Of a stretch of DNA of 35,280 nt, positions 16,724-23,002 are shown piece after piece (the first letter of the stretch is position 1; each line of letters begins with the position of its first letter). Below the pieces are notes generated by a model. The model made no database searches. It was not told the DNA's origin and saw only the letters and a program-made list of their open reading frames with translations. The stretch comes from Promethearchaeota archaeon. GTDB taxonomy: Archaea > Asgardarchaeota > Lokiarchaeia > Sigyniarchaeales > SOKP01. A program made the position numbers and the translations under genes. Where the stretch lies: NCBI GenBank assembly GCA_018238625.1, contig JABCSY010000038.1, positions 1-35,280 of the forward strand. The letters are read 5' to 3'.

Positions 16724-17272
16724 ATGAACGAAAGTGATGAAAGGAAAGATTTCGTGTTTAAGATAACCGTGATAGGGGATGGTGGCGTTGGAAAAACATC
16801 TCTGATAAAAAAATATACTAAAGGCAGTTTTAAAAAAGAATACATAAAAACCTTAGGCGCCCAATTTTCGAAGTATGACGAGAAAATTAAGAATAGTCAA
16901 GTTAAATTATTTTTCTGGGATATTGCTGGGCAGGCCGAATTCTCATTTATGAGACCTACTTTTTACAAGGGTAGTAAAGCCGCAATTATAGTTTTTTCTC
17001 ATGCTCCGAAAGAAGAAAAAAAAAGCTTTACTCACATCTCAGATTGGCACGATGATATTAAAAAATATTGTGGAGATATTCCAATTGTATTACTCGGTAA
17101 TAAGATCGATTTAGTGAGCAAAGAATCATTAGATGATAACAAAACTGAAAAAGTAATTAATGAAAGGAGTTTTCTGGGATATTACAAAACCAGCGCAAAA
17201 ACAGGGACTGGCGTTTATGAAGCATTTCAAGCAATTATAAAAACCCTTTATGAAAAATATAAGGATCAATAA
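16724..17272 (+). CDS. Ras-like small GTPase, first gene of GTPase-Trx-V4R operon
   Basis: 182-aa single-domain GTPase with a full motif set: G1 GDGGVGKT (18-25), switch I threonine in YIKTLGAQF, G3 WDIAGQ, G4 GNKIDL, G5 KTSAKTG. The catalytic glutamine is kept, so normal hydrolysis is plausible. The segment after G3 (SHAPKEEKKSFTHISDW) is more charged than in canonical Rab proteins, and no C-terminal cysteine is present. A GTGAT ribosome-binding element (16716-16720), complementary to the archaeal anti-SD core, precedes the ATG closely. It is followed on the same strand by a thioredoxin-like gene (40-base gap) and a V4R-domain gene (35-base gap), suggesting one transcript. The V4R protein is a candidate regulator. 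Process and partners are unknown. Confidence 0.92.
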   Translation: MNESDERKDFVFKITVIGDGGVGKTSLIKKYTKGSFKKEYIKTLGAQFSKYDEKIKNSQVKLFFWDIAGQAEFSFMRPTFYKGSKAAIIVFSHAPKEEKKSFTHISDWHDDIKKYCGDIPIVLLGNKIDLVSKESLDDNKTEKVINERSFLGYYKTSAKTGTGVYEAFQAIIKTLYEKYKDQ

Positions 17273-17312
17273 AATTAATTCAACAATCTACTGGTGTTCA
17301 TAAGGTTAATTT

Positions 17313-17606
17313 ATGTCAGTAAATTTTCAACAGGGCTACCCGAGGATTTTATTCTTTTCATCGTCCTATTGCACTCCTTGCAAACCAGTAGAAGAAATGT
17401 TGAAACGAATTAATATATCAATGTTTGGTAAAAAATTGTGTATCGAAAAAGTTGATGTAGAAAAAAACTACAAATTAACTACCGAATATAAAATTACCGC
17501 CTTACCTACGGTAATTGTGGCAGATAGAAGGTTAAGTTTAAATATTCAAGAGGAGGACATTATTGATGCGATATTATATGGGTTTATTTCCTCCGTAAAA
17601 ATATAA
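17313..17606 (+). CDS. Thioredoxin-like protein with CxxC
   Basis: 97-aa thioredoxin-fold protein. The redox pair is C20-T-P-C23 after the strand RILFFSSSY, and the cis-proline loop is TALPTVIV near residue 67, both at the positions expected of thioredoxins and glutaredoxin-like proteins. The CTPC dipeptide differs from the classical WCGPC. An additional cysteine lies in FGKKLCIEKVDV. It is the middle gene of a GTPase - thioredoxin-like - V4R operon, so it could reduce cysteines of the downstream V4R protein or report redox state to the GTPase; this is inferred only from gene order. It has no signal peptide and is cytosolic. A specific electron donor is not indicated. Confidence 0.82.
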   Translation: MSVNFQQGYPRILFFSSSYCTPCKPVEEMLKRINISMFGKKLCIEKVDVEKNYKLTTEYKITALPTVIVADRRLSLNIQEEDIIDAILYGFISSVKI

Positions 17607-17641
17607 TTATTAAAAAATAAAGAAAAAAGGAGTTTAAAAAA

Positions 17642-18121
17642 ATGGATAGATCGTTGCTTTCGAAAATTTTAGTACAAATGAGGAAACATTTGGAAGATGG
17701 AAAAGAAATTGGAGATATGAAAGTGGGGGCTTTATTAGCTCTTGGTCACCAATTAGAAGCTATATTTTACTATTTAGGCCATGAATTGGGAACAATTCTA
17801 AAAGTAAAACAACTTAAAGATGTTAAAAACATACCTGAAGCATTAAAAGAAAAAATCTCCGAATATAATTTAGGAGAGGTCGAGATTACGGAAAGTTCAG
17901 AGGAACTAGTTCAATTGAAACTAAGAGGGCATTCTTCAATTAAAGATCTCATCAATAGAGGGATTAAAACAGAAGGGAGTTTTTGTTCCTTCGAAGCGGG
18001 CTTATTAGCAGGTTTGGTTGAAAGAATGACTAATATTCATTGTTTCGCTCAAGAAGTAGATTGCAGTTTACAATCAGGAAATACTTACTGTGAATTTATG
18101 ATCGTGTTTCAAAAAGATTAG
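17642..18121 (+). CDS. V4R (Bet3-like fold) domain protein
   Basis: 159-aa protein consisting of a V4R (4-vinyl reductase-like) domain. It shows the helix VGALLALGHQLEAIFYYLGHELGTIL, the mid-domain strands GEVEITESSEELVQLKL, and the diagnostic C-terminal pattern FCSFEAGLLAGLVERMTNIHCFAQEVDC....GNTYCEF with cysteines C115, C134, C141 and C150. V4R domains bind small hydrophobic ligands or metal through these cysteines and belong to the same fold superfamily as heme-NO-binding domains and TRAPP subunit Bet3. A strong AGGAG (17628-17632) lies nine bases before the ATG. It is third in the operon behind a small GTPase and a thioredoxin-like gene. A GTPase-regulating or ligand-sensing role is inferred; no DNA-binding domain is fused. 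Confidence 0.75.
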   Translation: MDRSLLSKILVQMRKHLEDGKEIGDMKVGALLALGHQLEAIFYYLGHELGTILKVKQLKDVKNIPEALKEKISEYNLGEVEITESSEELVQLKLRGHSSIKDLINRGIKTEGSFCSFEAGLLAGLVERMTNIHCFAQEVDCSLQSGNTYCEFMIVFQKD

Positions 18122-18181
18122 TTTAAAATCCATTATCTTTCAAGTGTTTTGAGTTTGTCAGTGTTGGTATAGAAATAAAGT

Positions 18182-18243
18182 TGAAATTAAAATATTAGCT
18201 AAGACTCGACGAATTAGTCTTAATTTCAGTTACAACTTTTTTT
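18182..18243 (+). terminator. Nested hairpin followed by T-tract, likely 3' end of the GTPase-Trx-V4R operon
   Basis: Two inverted repeats are visible: an outer TGAAATTAA (18182-18190) with TTAATTTCA (18220-18228), and an inner TAAGACT (18200-18206) with AGTCTTA (18216-18222) around a nine-base loop. A run of seven T follows at 18237-18243. Position between the convergent V4R and TBP genes fits a transcription end signal. The two stems share 18220-18222, so they are partly alternative. No gene is seen in the rest of the 238-base spacer. Confidence 0.4.
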
Positions 18244-18359
18244 AAGAGTAATTTTGCTGAATTAGTAGTTTAAAAATTAAGCTAAATAATTATAGATCAA
18301 CCAAATAAGATTAACCTTGATAAATCTAAGAACAAAATAAAAAATAAATAATGAATAAA

Positions 18360-19055
18360 TTAAATAAAGGTTATATCTTGATAATCGCTCTGACCTAATT
18401 CCTTTTTTGCAACACCAAGCTCCCGTACTTGTACATTTAACAACTTTACAGCCTCTCTAACAATTGATCTTTTTTTTGCTCCGGTACAAACAATCCTTCC
18501 AGTGCTGAATATTAAAAACACGGTTTTTGGGTCTGGCATTCGGTAGATTAATCCCGGGAAAACTTCTGGCTCGTACATAGCGAATTCCATTACAATAGCG
18601 GCCATATTTAAATCTATATTAGTGTGCAAATCTCCACTAGCTACTATATTTTGAATGGTAATTTCAGGATTTGATACTTTTATTCCTGCTTTTCTTATAT
18701 TCTTTAACACCTTCTCCACAACCCTATCAGCTTCCGAAGCTTTACGCATTCCGGTAACTACCATCTTTCCAGTCGAGAAAATTAATATTGTTGCTTTCGG
18801 TTTTAGAATTCTCATAACTAGCCCTGGAAATCTTTCAGGATTATATTCAACATCAGCATGTTTGCGAGCGATTATATTTAAATCGATTTTTTCTGTGATC
18901 TCGACAACCACAGTTGCAACTACATTCTCAATCTTATAATCTATTCCTTCGGCCTTATCAGCCTCATCGTCGAATTCGTCATCGTCTTCTACTTCCACTA
19001 CTTCCTCTTCCACTACTTCCTCTTCTTCCTCTACTTTTTTTACTTCTTTTACCAT
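18360..19055 (-). CDS. tbp: TATA-box-binding protein with N-terminal acidic arm
   Basis: General transcription factor that bends promoter DNA and recruits TFB and RNA polymerase. The core (about residues 38-220) is two direct repeats, each with FPGL, MR or YR, PK, LIF-STG and TG segments. All four DNA-intercalating phenylalanines are present, two per repeat, each pair spaced 17 residues apart (RF...LIF and VF...LIF). The protein starts with about 36 residues dominated by glutamate, aspartate and valine (residues 8-34), an acidic arm preceding the fold. Many archaeal TBPs instead carry a short acidic C-terminal tail, so total length (231 aa) is above the usual roughly 180-200. The gene lies 157 bases after a small GTPase gene; its promoter has three TTTATAAA copies. 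Confidence 0.96.
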   Translation of the reverse strand: MVKEVKKVEEEEEVVEEEVVEVEDDDEFDDEADKAEGIDYKIENVVATVVVEITEKIDLNIIARKHADVEYNPERFPGLVMRILKPKATILIFSTGKMVVTGMRKASEADRVVEKVLKNIRKAGIKVSNPEITIQNIVASGDLHTNIDLNMAAIVMEFAMYEPEVFPGLIYRMPDPKTVFLIFSTGRIVCTGAKKRSIVREAVKLLNVQVRELGVAKKELGQSDYQDITFI

Positions 19056-19128
19056 CTTACATCAATATTGATAAATATGATTTGAATTAATTTAAGAAAA
19101 ATTATATTCTTTTAAAAAGGGGTATTTC

Positions 19129-19165
19129 TTTATAAATGATTTTATGTTTATAAAGTCTTTATAAA
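19129..19165 (-). promoter_or_regulatory. Three tandem TTTATAAA elements upstream of tbp
   Basis: The palindromic octamer TTTATAAA occurs at 19129-19136, 19147-19154 and 19158-19165, 74-110 bases before the tbp ATG. Each is a good archaeal TATA box in either direction. The nearest would give a leader of about 45 bases. Three copies in 37 bases could provide multiple start sites or autoregulation by TBP. The octamer is self-complementary, so strand is set by context. Confidence 0.5.
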
Positions 19166-19177
19166 TAAGAAAAAATT

Positions 19178-19196
19178 TCGATATAAAATATATCGA
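19178..19196. repeat. 19-bp palindrome between GTPase stop and tbp promoter
   Basis: Perfect 8-bp arms TCGATATA (19178-19185) and TATATCGA (19189-19196) separated by AAA. It lies 16 bases beyond the stop of the minus-strand GTPase gene and just upstream of the tandem TATA elements of tbp. It could be an operator for tbp or a hairpin at the GTPase 3' end. No T-tract follows closely on the minus strand, which favours a protein-binding site slightly. Confidence 0.4.
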
Positions 19197-19212
19197 GATT
19201 AAATCTACATCT

Positions 19213-19749
19213 CTATTTATCTAAATTTTTATCCAAAATTTTCTTTGTGATTTCTATAAAAGCGTCTTCTACGTTAGATCCGGTTTTAGCAGAAGTGGAC
19301 ACAAATTCCATGTTAAAACTCTTTGCAAATTCGCTTGCTTCGCTCTCAGTAATTTTGATTTTATCGGTTAAATCGTTTTTATTTCCAATTAGAACTAAAG
19401 GCTCGTCTCCTCTGGCGTCTTTAAAGTCTTGAATCCAATCATGAAGTTTTTCATATGTATTTCTTTTAGTACAATCGTATATAATTAAAGCACCATTTGC
19501 GCCTTCTAAATACAACCTCCGGAGGCTCCTAAAGCTTTCTTGACCGCCAAGATCCCATATCTGAGCAGAAACATCGCCATACCCTTTAAGATCCATATCT
19601 TTCTTTAATAAATTTACCCCAAGCGTTGATTTGTAATTATCTTTAAATTTATTTTCGATAAATCTATAAACCAATGAGGTCTTACCGACATTTGCTTCCC
19701 CCAGTAAGCAAATCTTTATAATATAGTTTGGTTCAGTTTCAGTGGTCAT
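19213..19749 (-). CDS. Ras-like small GTPase with Arf-type WDLGGQ
   Basis: 178-aa single-domain GTPase. G1 is GEANVGKT (17-24), the switch I threonine lies in NYKSTLGVNLL, G3 is WDLGGQE, G4 is GNKNDL and G5 is STSAKTG. The glutamine is present, so catalysis should be intact. G3 resembles the WDxGGQ of Arf and Arl proteins, while the remainder (ESFRSLRRLYLEGANGALIIYD) is Rab/Ras-like, a mix frequently seen in Asgard GTPases. There is no N-terminal amphipathic glycine-start helix of Arf and no C-terminal cysteine, so membrane attachment is not evident. It lies upstream of tbp on the same strand with 157 bases between, carrying separate promoter signals, so cotranscription is uncertain. Confidence 0.92.
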   Translation of the reverse strand: MTTETEPNYIIKICLLGEANVGKTSLVYRFIENKFKDNYKSTLGVNLLKKDMDLKGYGDVSAQIWDLGGQESFRSLRRLYLEGANGALIIYDCTKRNTYEKLHDWIQDFKDARGDEPLVLIGNKNDLTDKIKITESEASEFAKSFNMEFVSTSAKTGSNVEDAFIEITKKILDKNLDK

Positions 19750-19877
19750 AATTGTTCACATAAATTATTGACTTTATTTACTTTCATAATAATGCTTATC
19801 CTTATTAATAATTTTCACCTAAATATTTAGAATTATTTAATTGTGGCGTAATGAGATTTCATCTCACTTAACGGGAT

Positions 19878-20231
19878 TTAAGATAAATTAGTCTGAGTGT
19901 CAACTTTTTTCGAGATAGCAGCAATACAGCTAAAATATTCCCCATATAAGTTGTTTACTAGATTATTTCTCCTAGCTTTATGATAGGCAAAGAGAAATAA
20001 CTGATTCAAGGATACATCGTGATTGCTTTTGTATATATCTCTTTTTAAATCGAATAAATCACTATTTTGATCAATGAAATTACATAGAATGTATCTATTT
20101 TCATTACGCAATTCCAATTCATTTAATAAACCGTACATCCTTAAAATTATTGGTCCTTGATATTTGATTTTGTTGTGGTTGATAGATTGAAAGAATTGAA
20201 GGAACTTATTCCTCTTTAATAATATCGACAT
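19878..20231 (-). CDS. Small basic protein of unknown function
   Basis: 117 aa, not recognised. The N-terminus is basic (MSILLKRNKFLQFF) and the rest is predicted mostly helical: PIILRMYGLLNELELR, RYILCNFIDQNSDLFDLKRDIY, SLNQLFLFAYHKARRNNLVNNLYGEYFSCIAAI. There are two cysteines and no membrane segment. Helical content and charge resemble small regulators, but no helix-turn-helix is convincing. The ATG is followed directly by, and preceded by, copies of a 12-base repeat (TAATAATATC[G/T]A), suggesting regulation at the start region. It is flanked by a small GTPase gene downstream and the acylphosphatase gene upstream, both on the minus strand. Coding status is moderately supported by length and start. 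Confidence 0.5.
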   Translation of the reverse strand: MSILLKRNKFLQFFQSINHNKIKYQGPIILRMYGLLNELELRNENRYILCNFIDQNSDLFDLKRDIYKSNHDVSLNQLFLFAYHKARRNNLVNNLYGEYFSCIAAISKKVDTQTNLS

Positions 20232-20276
20232 GAGTAATAATATCGAAATATTATTTATTTTCTTTAATAATATCTA
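20217..20276. repeat. Three copies of TAATAATATC[G/T]A around the start of a small gene
   Basis: Copies lie at 20217-20228, 20235-20246 and 20265-20276. The first and third extend to an identical 14-mer, TCTTTAATAATATC (20213-20226 and 20261-20274). The middle copy is also the left arm of a palindrome AATAATAT-CGAA-ATATTATT (20236-20255). The set spans the ATG (20231-20229) of the minus-strand small gene, as expected for an operator or a translational control site. The AT-rich background makes chance similarity possible. Confidence 0.45.
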
Positions 20277-20337
20277 CGTAATACATTCATTGGAAATAAA
20301 AGTAGAAAGATGTAAAATTATTTGAGAAAAATATTCA

Positions 20338-20610
20338 TTAAACAAAGTAATCGAAGCCCTTATATTTATTTTGAGCTTCTTTAAATTCATAATTTATTTT
20401 TTCAACTTTAGCATATTTCGGACCTTTTTTTGCGAACTCAAGTAATTCCTTTAAGTCGCTTTCACTTCCTTCAGCTTCGATATAGACGCTTCCATCAGGT
20501 AGATTTTTAACAAATCCAGTTAAACCTATTTTGCGTGCCACTTTACGCGTGGTATAGCGAAAGAATACGCCCTGAACGCTTCCATATACTTTGATTATAA
20601 TTCTTTTCAT
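20338..20610 (-). CDS. acyP: Acylphosphatase
   Basis: Small hydrolase of acyl phosphates, 90 aa from ATG 20610 (an in-frame GTG at 20625 would add five residues). The signature VYGSVQGVFFRYTTRKVARKIGL carries the phosphate-binding loop and catalytic arginine R18, and GFVKNLPDGSV carries the catalytic asparagine N36. The strand IYIEAEGSESDLKELLEF region and the terminal GFDYFV complete the ferredoxin-like fold. It lies ten bases downstream of the DegT-type aminotransferase stop if 20625 is the start, and 25 bases from ATG 20610, so the two genes may be cotranscribed. Members are housekeeping enzymes without a pathway-specific partner. Confidence 0.95.
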   Translation of the reverse strand: MKRIIIKVYGSVQGVFFRYTTRKVARKIGLTGFVKNLPDGSVYIEAEGSESDLKELLEFAKKGPKYAKVEKINYEFKEAQNKYKGFDYFV

Positions 20611-20635
20611 AAAAAGAAGATCCACTTACTACAAT

Positions 20636-21769
20636 TTATTTCTTAACTAAGTTCTGCATTGATTTAATACTATGATCTAGGTCCTCTTTAGTCGTTTTTG
20701 GGTGAATATCTAAAGCAAAAATCTCTTTGGTAACTTTTTCAACTATAGGTAATTCTATTTTATTATAATCTATTTCTTTTCCATAAAAAGGACACGACCA
20801 GGGACATCCTTTTGGATAAGCAATTTTTTCCTTGAATAATTTAGTTTCGTATAAGGGTTTTGGGTAAAGAACTTTACTCTTAGGAAATTTGTTTAAAAAT
20901 TCAGCTTTATTCAAACCGAGTTTATTTGGATGAAAACGTCCTATCCAATAATTAAATGCAGGCTCACAATAATCAGGGATATAAGGTGAATCAATTCCGT
21001 CTATTTTGTTTACTGCTTCTGTTAAGTACATAGCATTTTTATTTCTGATTTTTATAAATTCGTCGATTTTCTTTAATTGAACCCTTCCTATTGCGGCTTG
21101 TATTTCAGTCATCCTATAATTATACCCTAAACGATTGTAGACATACCACTCTGGTTCACCGTGGTGTCTAAGTAAACGGCATTGTTCAGCTAGCTCGTCG
21201 CTATTTGTTGTTATCATACCACCTTCTCCAGTAGTCATGTTTTTTGAAGGGTAAAAACTAAAAGTGTTAATATCTCCAAGAGAACCAACTTTCTTACCCA
21301 TATACTTTGTTCCGTGCGATTGGCAAGCGTCTTCAATTATATATAAATTAAAATCGTTTGCAAGGTCTTTAAGGGCACCCATATCGGCTGAAATACCTGC
21401 TAAATGAACTGGAATAATTGCCTTAGTTTTATCCGTAATATGTTTTTTCACGGATTCGGGATCGATCGTATAGGATTTATTATCAATATCTGCAAATATC
21501 GGTATTGCATTATTGTGTAATATTGAACTTGCGGTTGCTATAAATGTAAATGGAGGTATAATAACCTCATCTCCGGGCCCTATATCCAAAGCAGCTATAG
21601 ACATATGTAACGCAGCAGTTCCGGTATTAACACCAATAGCGTGTTTTACGCCGATGTAACGAGCGAATTCTTCCTCAAATTTCTTTACATATTCGCCGTG
21701 TAAAAGGGTCAACATTTGAGATTTCATTACTTTTAGGACTTCGTTTTGTTCCTCATCTGAAAGATTCAT
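20636..21769 (-). CDS. DegT/DnrJ/EryC1/StrS-family PLP aminotransferase (second copy)
   Basis: 377-aa PLP enzyme of the sugar aminotransferase family. The PLP lysine is K176 in TFSFYPSKNMTTGEGG, the ring-nitrogen aspartate lies in IEDACQSHGT, and substrate-proximal segments are NTGTAALHMSIAALDIGPGDEV, PFTFIATASSI and NYRMTEIQAAIGRVQL. Near the C-terminus it has an unusual GCPWSCPFYGKE segment with two cysteines, absent from the paralogue at 7989-9197, which may shape acceptor specificity. Upstream of acylphosphatase and downstream of a winged-helix-containing protein, all on the minus strand. No glycan cluster is adjacent. Likely product is an amino sugar or amino cyclitol; the substrate is not predicted. 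Confidence 0.9.
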   Translation of the reverse strand: MNLSDEEQNEVLKVMKSQMLTLLHGEYVKKFEEEFARYIGVKHAIGVNTGTAALHMSIAALDIGPGDEVIIPPFTFIATASSILHNNAIPIFADIDNKSYTIDPESVKKHITDKTKAIIPVHLAGISADMGALKDLANDFNLYIIEDACQSHGTKYMGKKVGSLGDINTFSFYPSKNMTTGEGGMITTNSDELAEQCRLLRHHGEPEWYVYNRLGYNYRMTEIQAAIGRVQLKKIDEFIKIRNKNAMYLTEAVNKIDGIDSPYIPDYCEPAFNYWIGRFHPNKLGLNKAEFLNKFPKSKVLYPKPLYETKLFKEKIAYPKGCPWSCPFYGKEIDYNKIELPIVEKVTKEIFALDIHPKTTKEDLDHSIKSMQNLVKK

Positions 21770-21874
21770 GGTTTACTCAATTATTTTTAAAAGATTAAAA
21801 TTTTAAATTTATAATAATTAGAGTAAGAACTTTTTTAATAAAGTATTTTATTATTAGAGAATGTTTAGAAATAT

Positions 21875-22492
21875 TCAAATAATAAGATAATAGGTATCTT
21901 TTTCGCTATCATACTTGATTATTTTATTTCTAGAAAGAGTGTCAAGAACGCTATCCAACCATCTTTTACTCGTATTAATAGATTTTTTAATTTCCTCATA
22001 TTTCATTTCATCGTTAATAACTAATAAAAACTGTATTTTACTCTTTACTTTTAGATTGTCTGATTTTAAAATCAATGCAAATTTCTTTGTTAGATCATAT
22101 TCTAAAGTTTTCAATTGAGCTACTTCATTGCTTAATTTCGATATTACTTCGTCTCTCGTTCTAAAAACTTTTAGGGAAAGATTATATATTCTTTCTATAT
22201 GTTCTTTGAGTCGATCTTCGTTTAACTCTAACTCTAGCTCTTTTTTGAACTCATCTAAAATAACGGTATAATCTGAACTGTCGTCGTATTTATCTAAAAC
22301 TAATACGATAATGATTTCTTTGTTTTCGTTATAATACGAAATTGAATTCCAATTCTTTTCTTCAATAGTAATGTACGATTCAACGAAATTGTGTGAGATT
22401 TGGATCTGTTGCACGACATTATCAGGAATGACTATATCATTGGGAAATTTCATGTATATATTTCCGCCAAGAATCTCATCCCACTTAATCAA
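21875..22492 (-). CDS. Unknown protein with N-terminal longin-like candidate domain and C-terminal winged helix
   Basis: 205 aa in three parts. Residues 1-75 form an alpha/beta domain beginning IKWDEILGGNIYMKFPNDI and continuing with the IQISHNFVESYITI and KEIIIVLVLDKYDD strands; the WDExxG and sheet-plus-long-helix order resembles longin or profilin-like sensor domains seen in Asgard proteins. Residues about 75-150 are heptad-like helices (LDEFKKELELELNEDRLKEHIERI and ISKLSNEVAQLKTLEYDLTKKF), a probable coiled coil. Residues about 155-205 read as a winged helix (MKYEEIKKSINTSKRWLDSVLDTLSRNKIIKYDSE). The combination suggests a sensor-regulator. The TTG start is unusual; the frame stays open 12 codons further up, so the N-terminus may be slightly longer. 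Not a named family. Confidence 0.55.
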   Translation of the reverse strand: MIKWDEILGGNIYMKFPNDIVIPDNVVQQIQISHNFVESYITIEEKNWNSISYYNENKEIIIVLVLDKYDDSSDYTVILDEFKKELELELNEDRLKEHIERIYNLSLKVFRTRDEVISKLSNEVAQLKTLEYDLTKKFALILKSDNLKVKSKIQFLLVINDEMKYEEIKKSINTSKRWLDSVLDTLSRNKIIKYDSEKDTYYLII

Positions 22493-22714
22493 GCAAATAC
22501 CTAGAGGAATAGCATCACACCTAAAAAATCAAAAGCTTCCTTTAAAAATTATAAAAGTTTTTACTAATAAATTTAATTTTTAATTTTTAATTAAAAAAAT
22601 ATAATATGTATATATACTAAATTGCGCACTTTCTTTTAACAACATTGAAAGACTAATTATCCGCCTAAAAAAATAAATAGAAAAAAAGGCATTATATAAA
22701 TAGTGAATCTGACA
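22493..22714. promoter_or_regulatory. Divergent intergenic region, very AT-rich
   Basis: The spacer of about 220 bases separates the winged-helix protein gene (minus) from the GIY-YIG gene (plus). It contains short TAATTTT-type tandem units (about 22573-22591), a 10-base palindrome GTATATATAC (22608-22617) and a TATA-like TTATATAAAT (22692-22701) close to the plus-strand ATG at 22715. The last element is only about 20 bases from the ATG, shorter than usual, so the actual start of transcription is unclear. No RNA gene is recognised. Confidence 0.3.
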
Positions 22715-23002
22715 ATGTCTGACATTTATTTCGTTTATATCTTAGAAACAATTGCGAAAAATAACAAAAAAAGATTCTATACGGGTTATACTAATAATCT
22801 TAACAGAAGATTACAAGAACATAAAAAGGGAACTGGGGCTAAGTTTTGTCGAGGGAAAAAGAAAATTCAATTAAAATATTTCGAATCTTTTATGGAAAGG
22901 GGCGATGCAATGAGGCGAGAACTCGAAATTAAAACTTTTACTAGGAAACAAAAAATAGAATTAATAAAAACCTTTGATGAAGCTGAAGAAGTAAGTGATT
23001 GA
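22715..23002 (+). CDS. GIY-YIG domain protein (UPF0213-type)
   Basis: 95-aa single-domain protein from ATG 22715 (GTG 22703 would add four residues). The GIY-YIG core is visible as YFVYILETI, then RFYTGYTNNLNRRLQEHKKGTGAKFCRG with the catalytic arginine in the NLNRRLQEH helix, and YFESFMERGDAMRRELEIKTFTRKQKIELI with the conserved glutamate on the RELEIK helix. This matches the short YhbQ/UPF0213 family, stand-alone putative nucleases with poorly defined cellular role. The stop overlaps the GTG start of PSTK by eight bases, so the two are translationally coupled. A functional link to selenocysteine synthesis is not expected from family knowledge. Confidence 0.9.
   Translation: MSDIYFVYILETIAKNNKKRFYTGYTNNLNRRLQEHKKGTGAKFCRGKKKIQLKYFESFMERGDAMRRELEIKTFTRKQKIELIKTFDEAEEVSD

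Noticed and set aside
18122..18359. tRNA or other stable RNA in the spacer before tbp
   Set aside because: The stem-loops do not form a cloverleaf, there is no TTC-loop or CCA-proximal acceptor stem, and the base composition is not enriched in G and C as expected for RNA genes in an AT-rich genome.
22573..22617. AT-rich direct units and GTATATATAC palindrome as a replication origin
   Set aside because: No origin recognition box pairs or adjacent cdc6/orc1 gene are visible; simple AT-rich repetition explains it.
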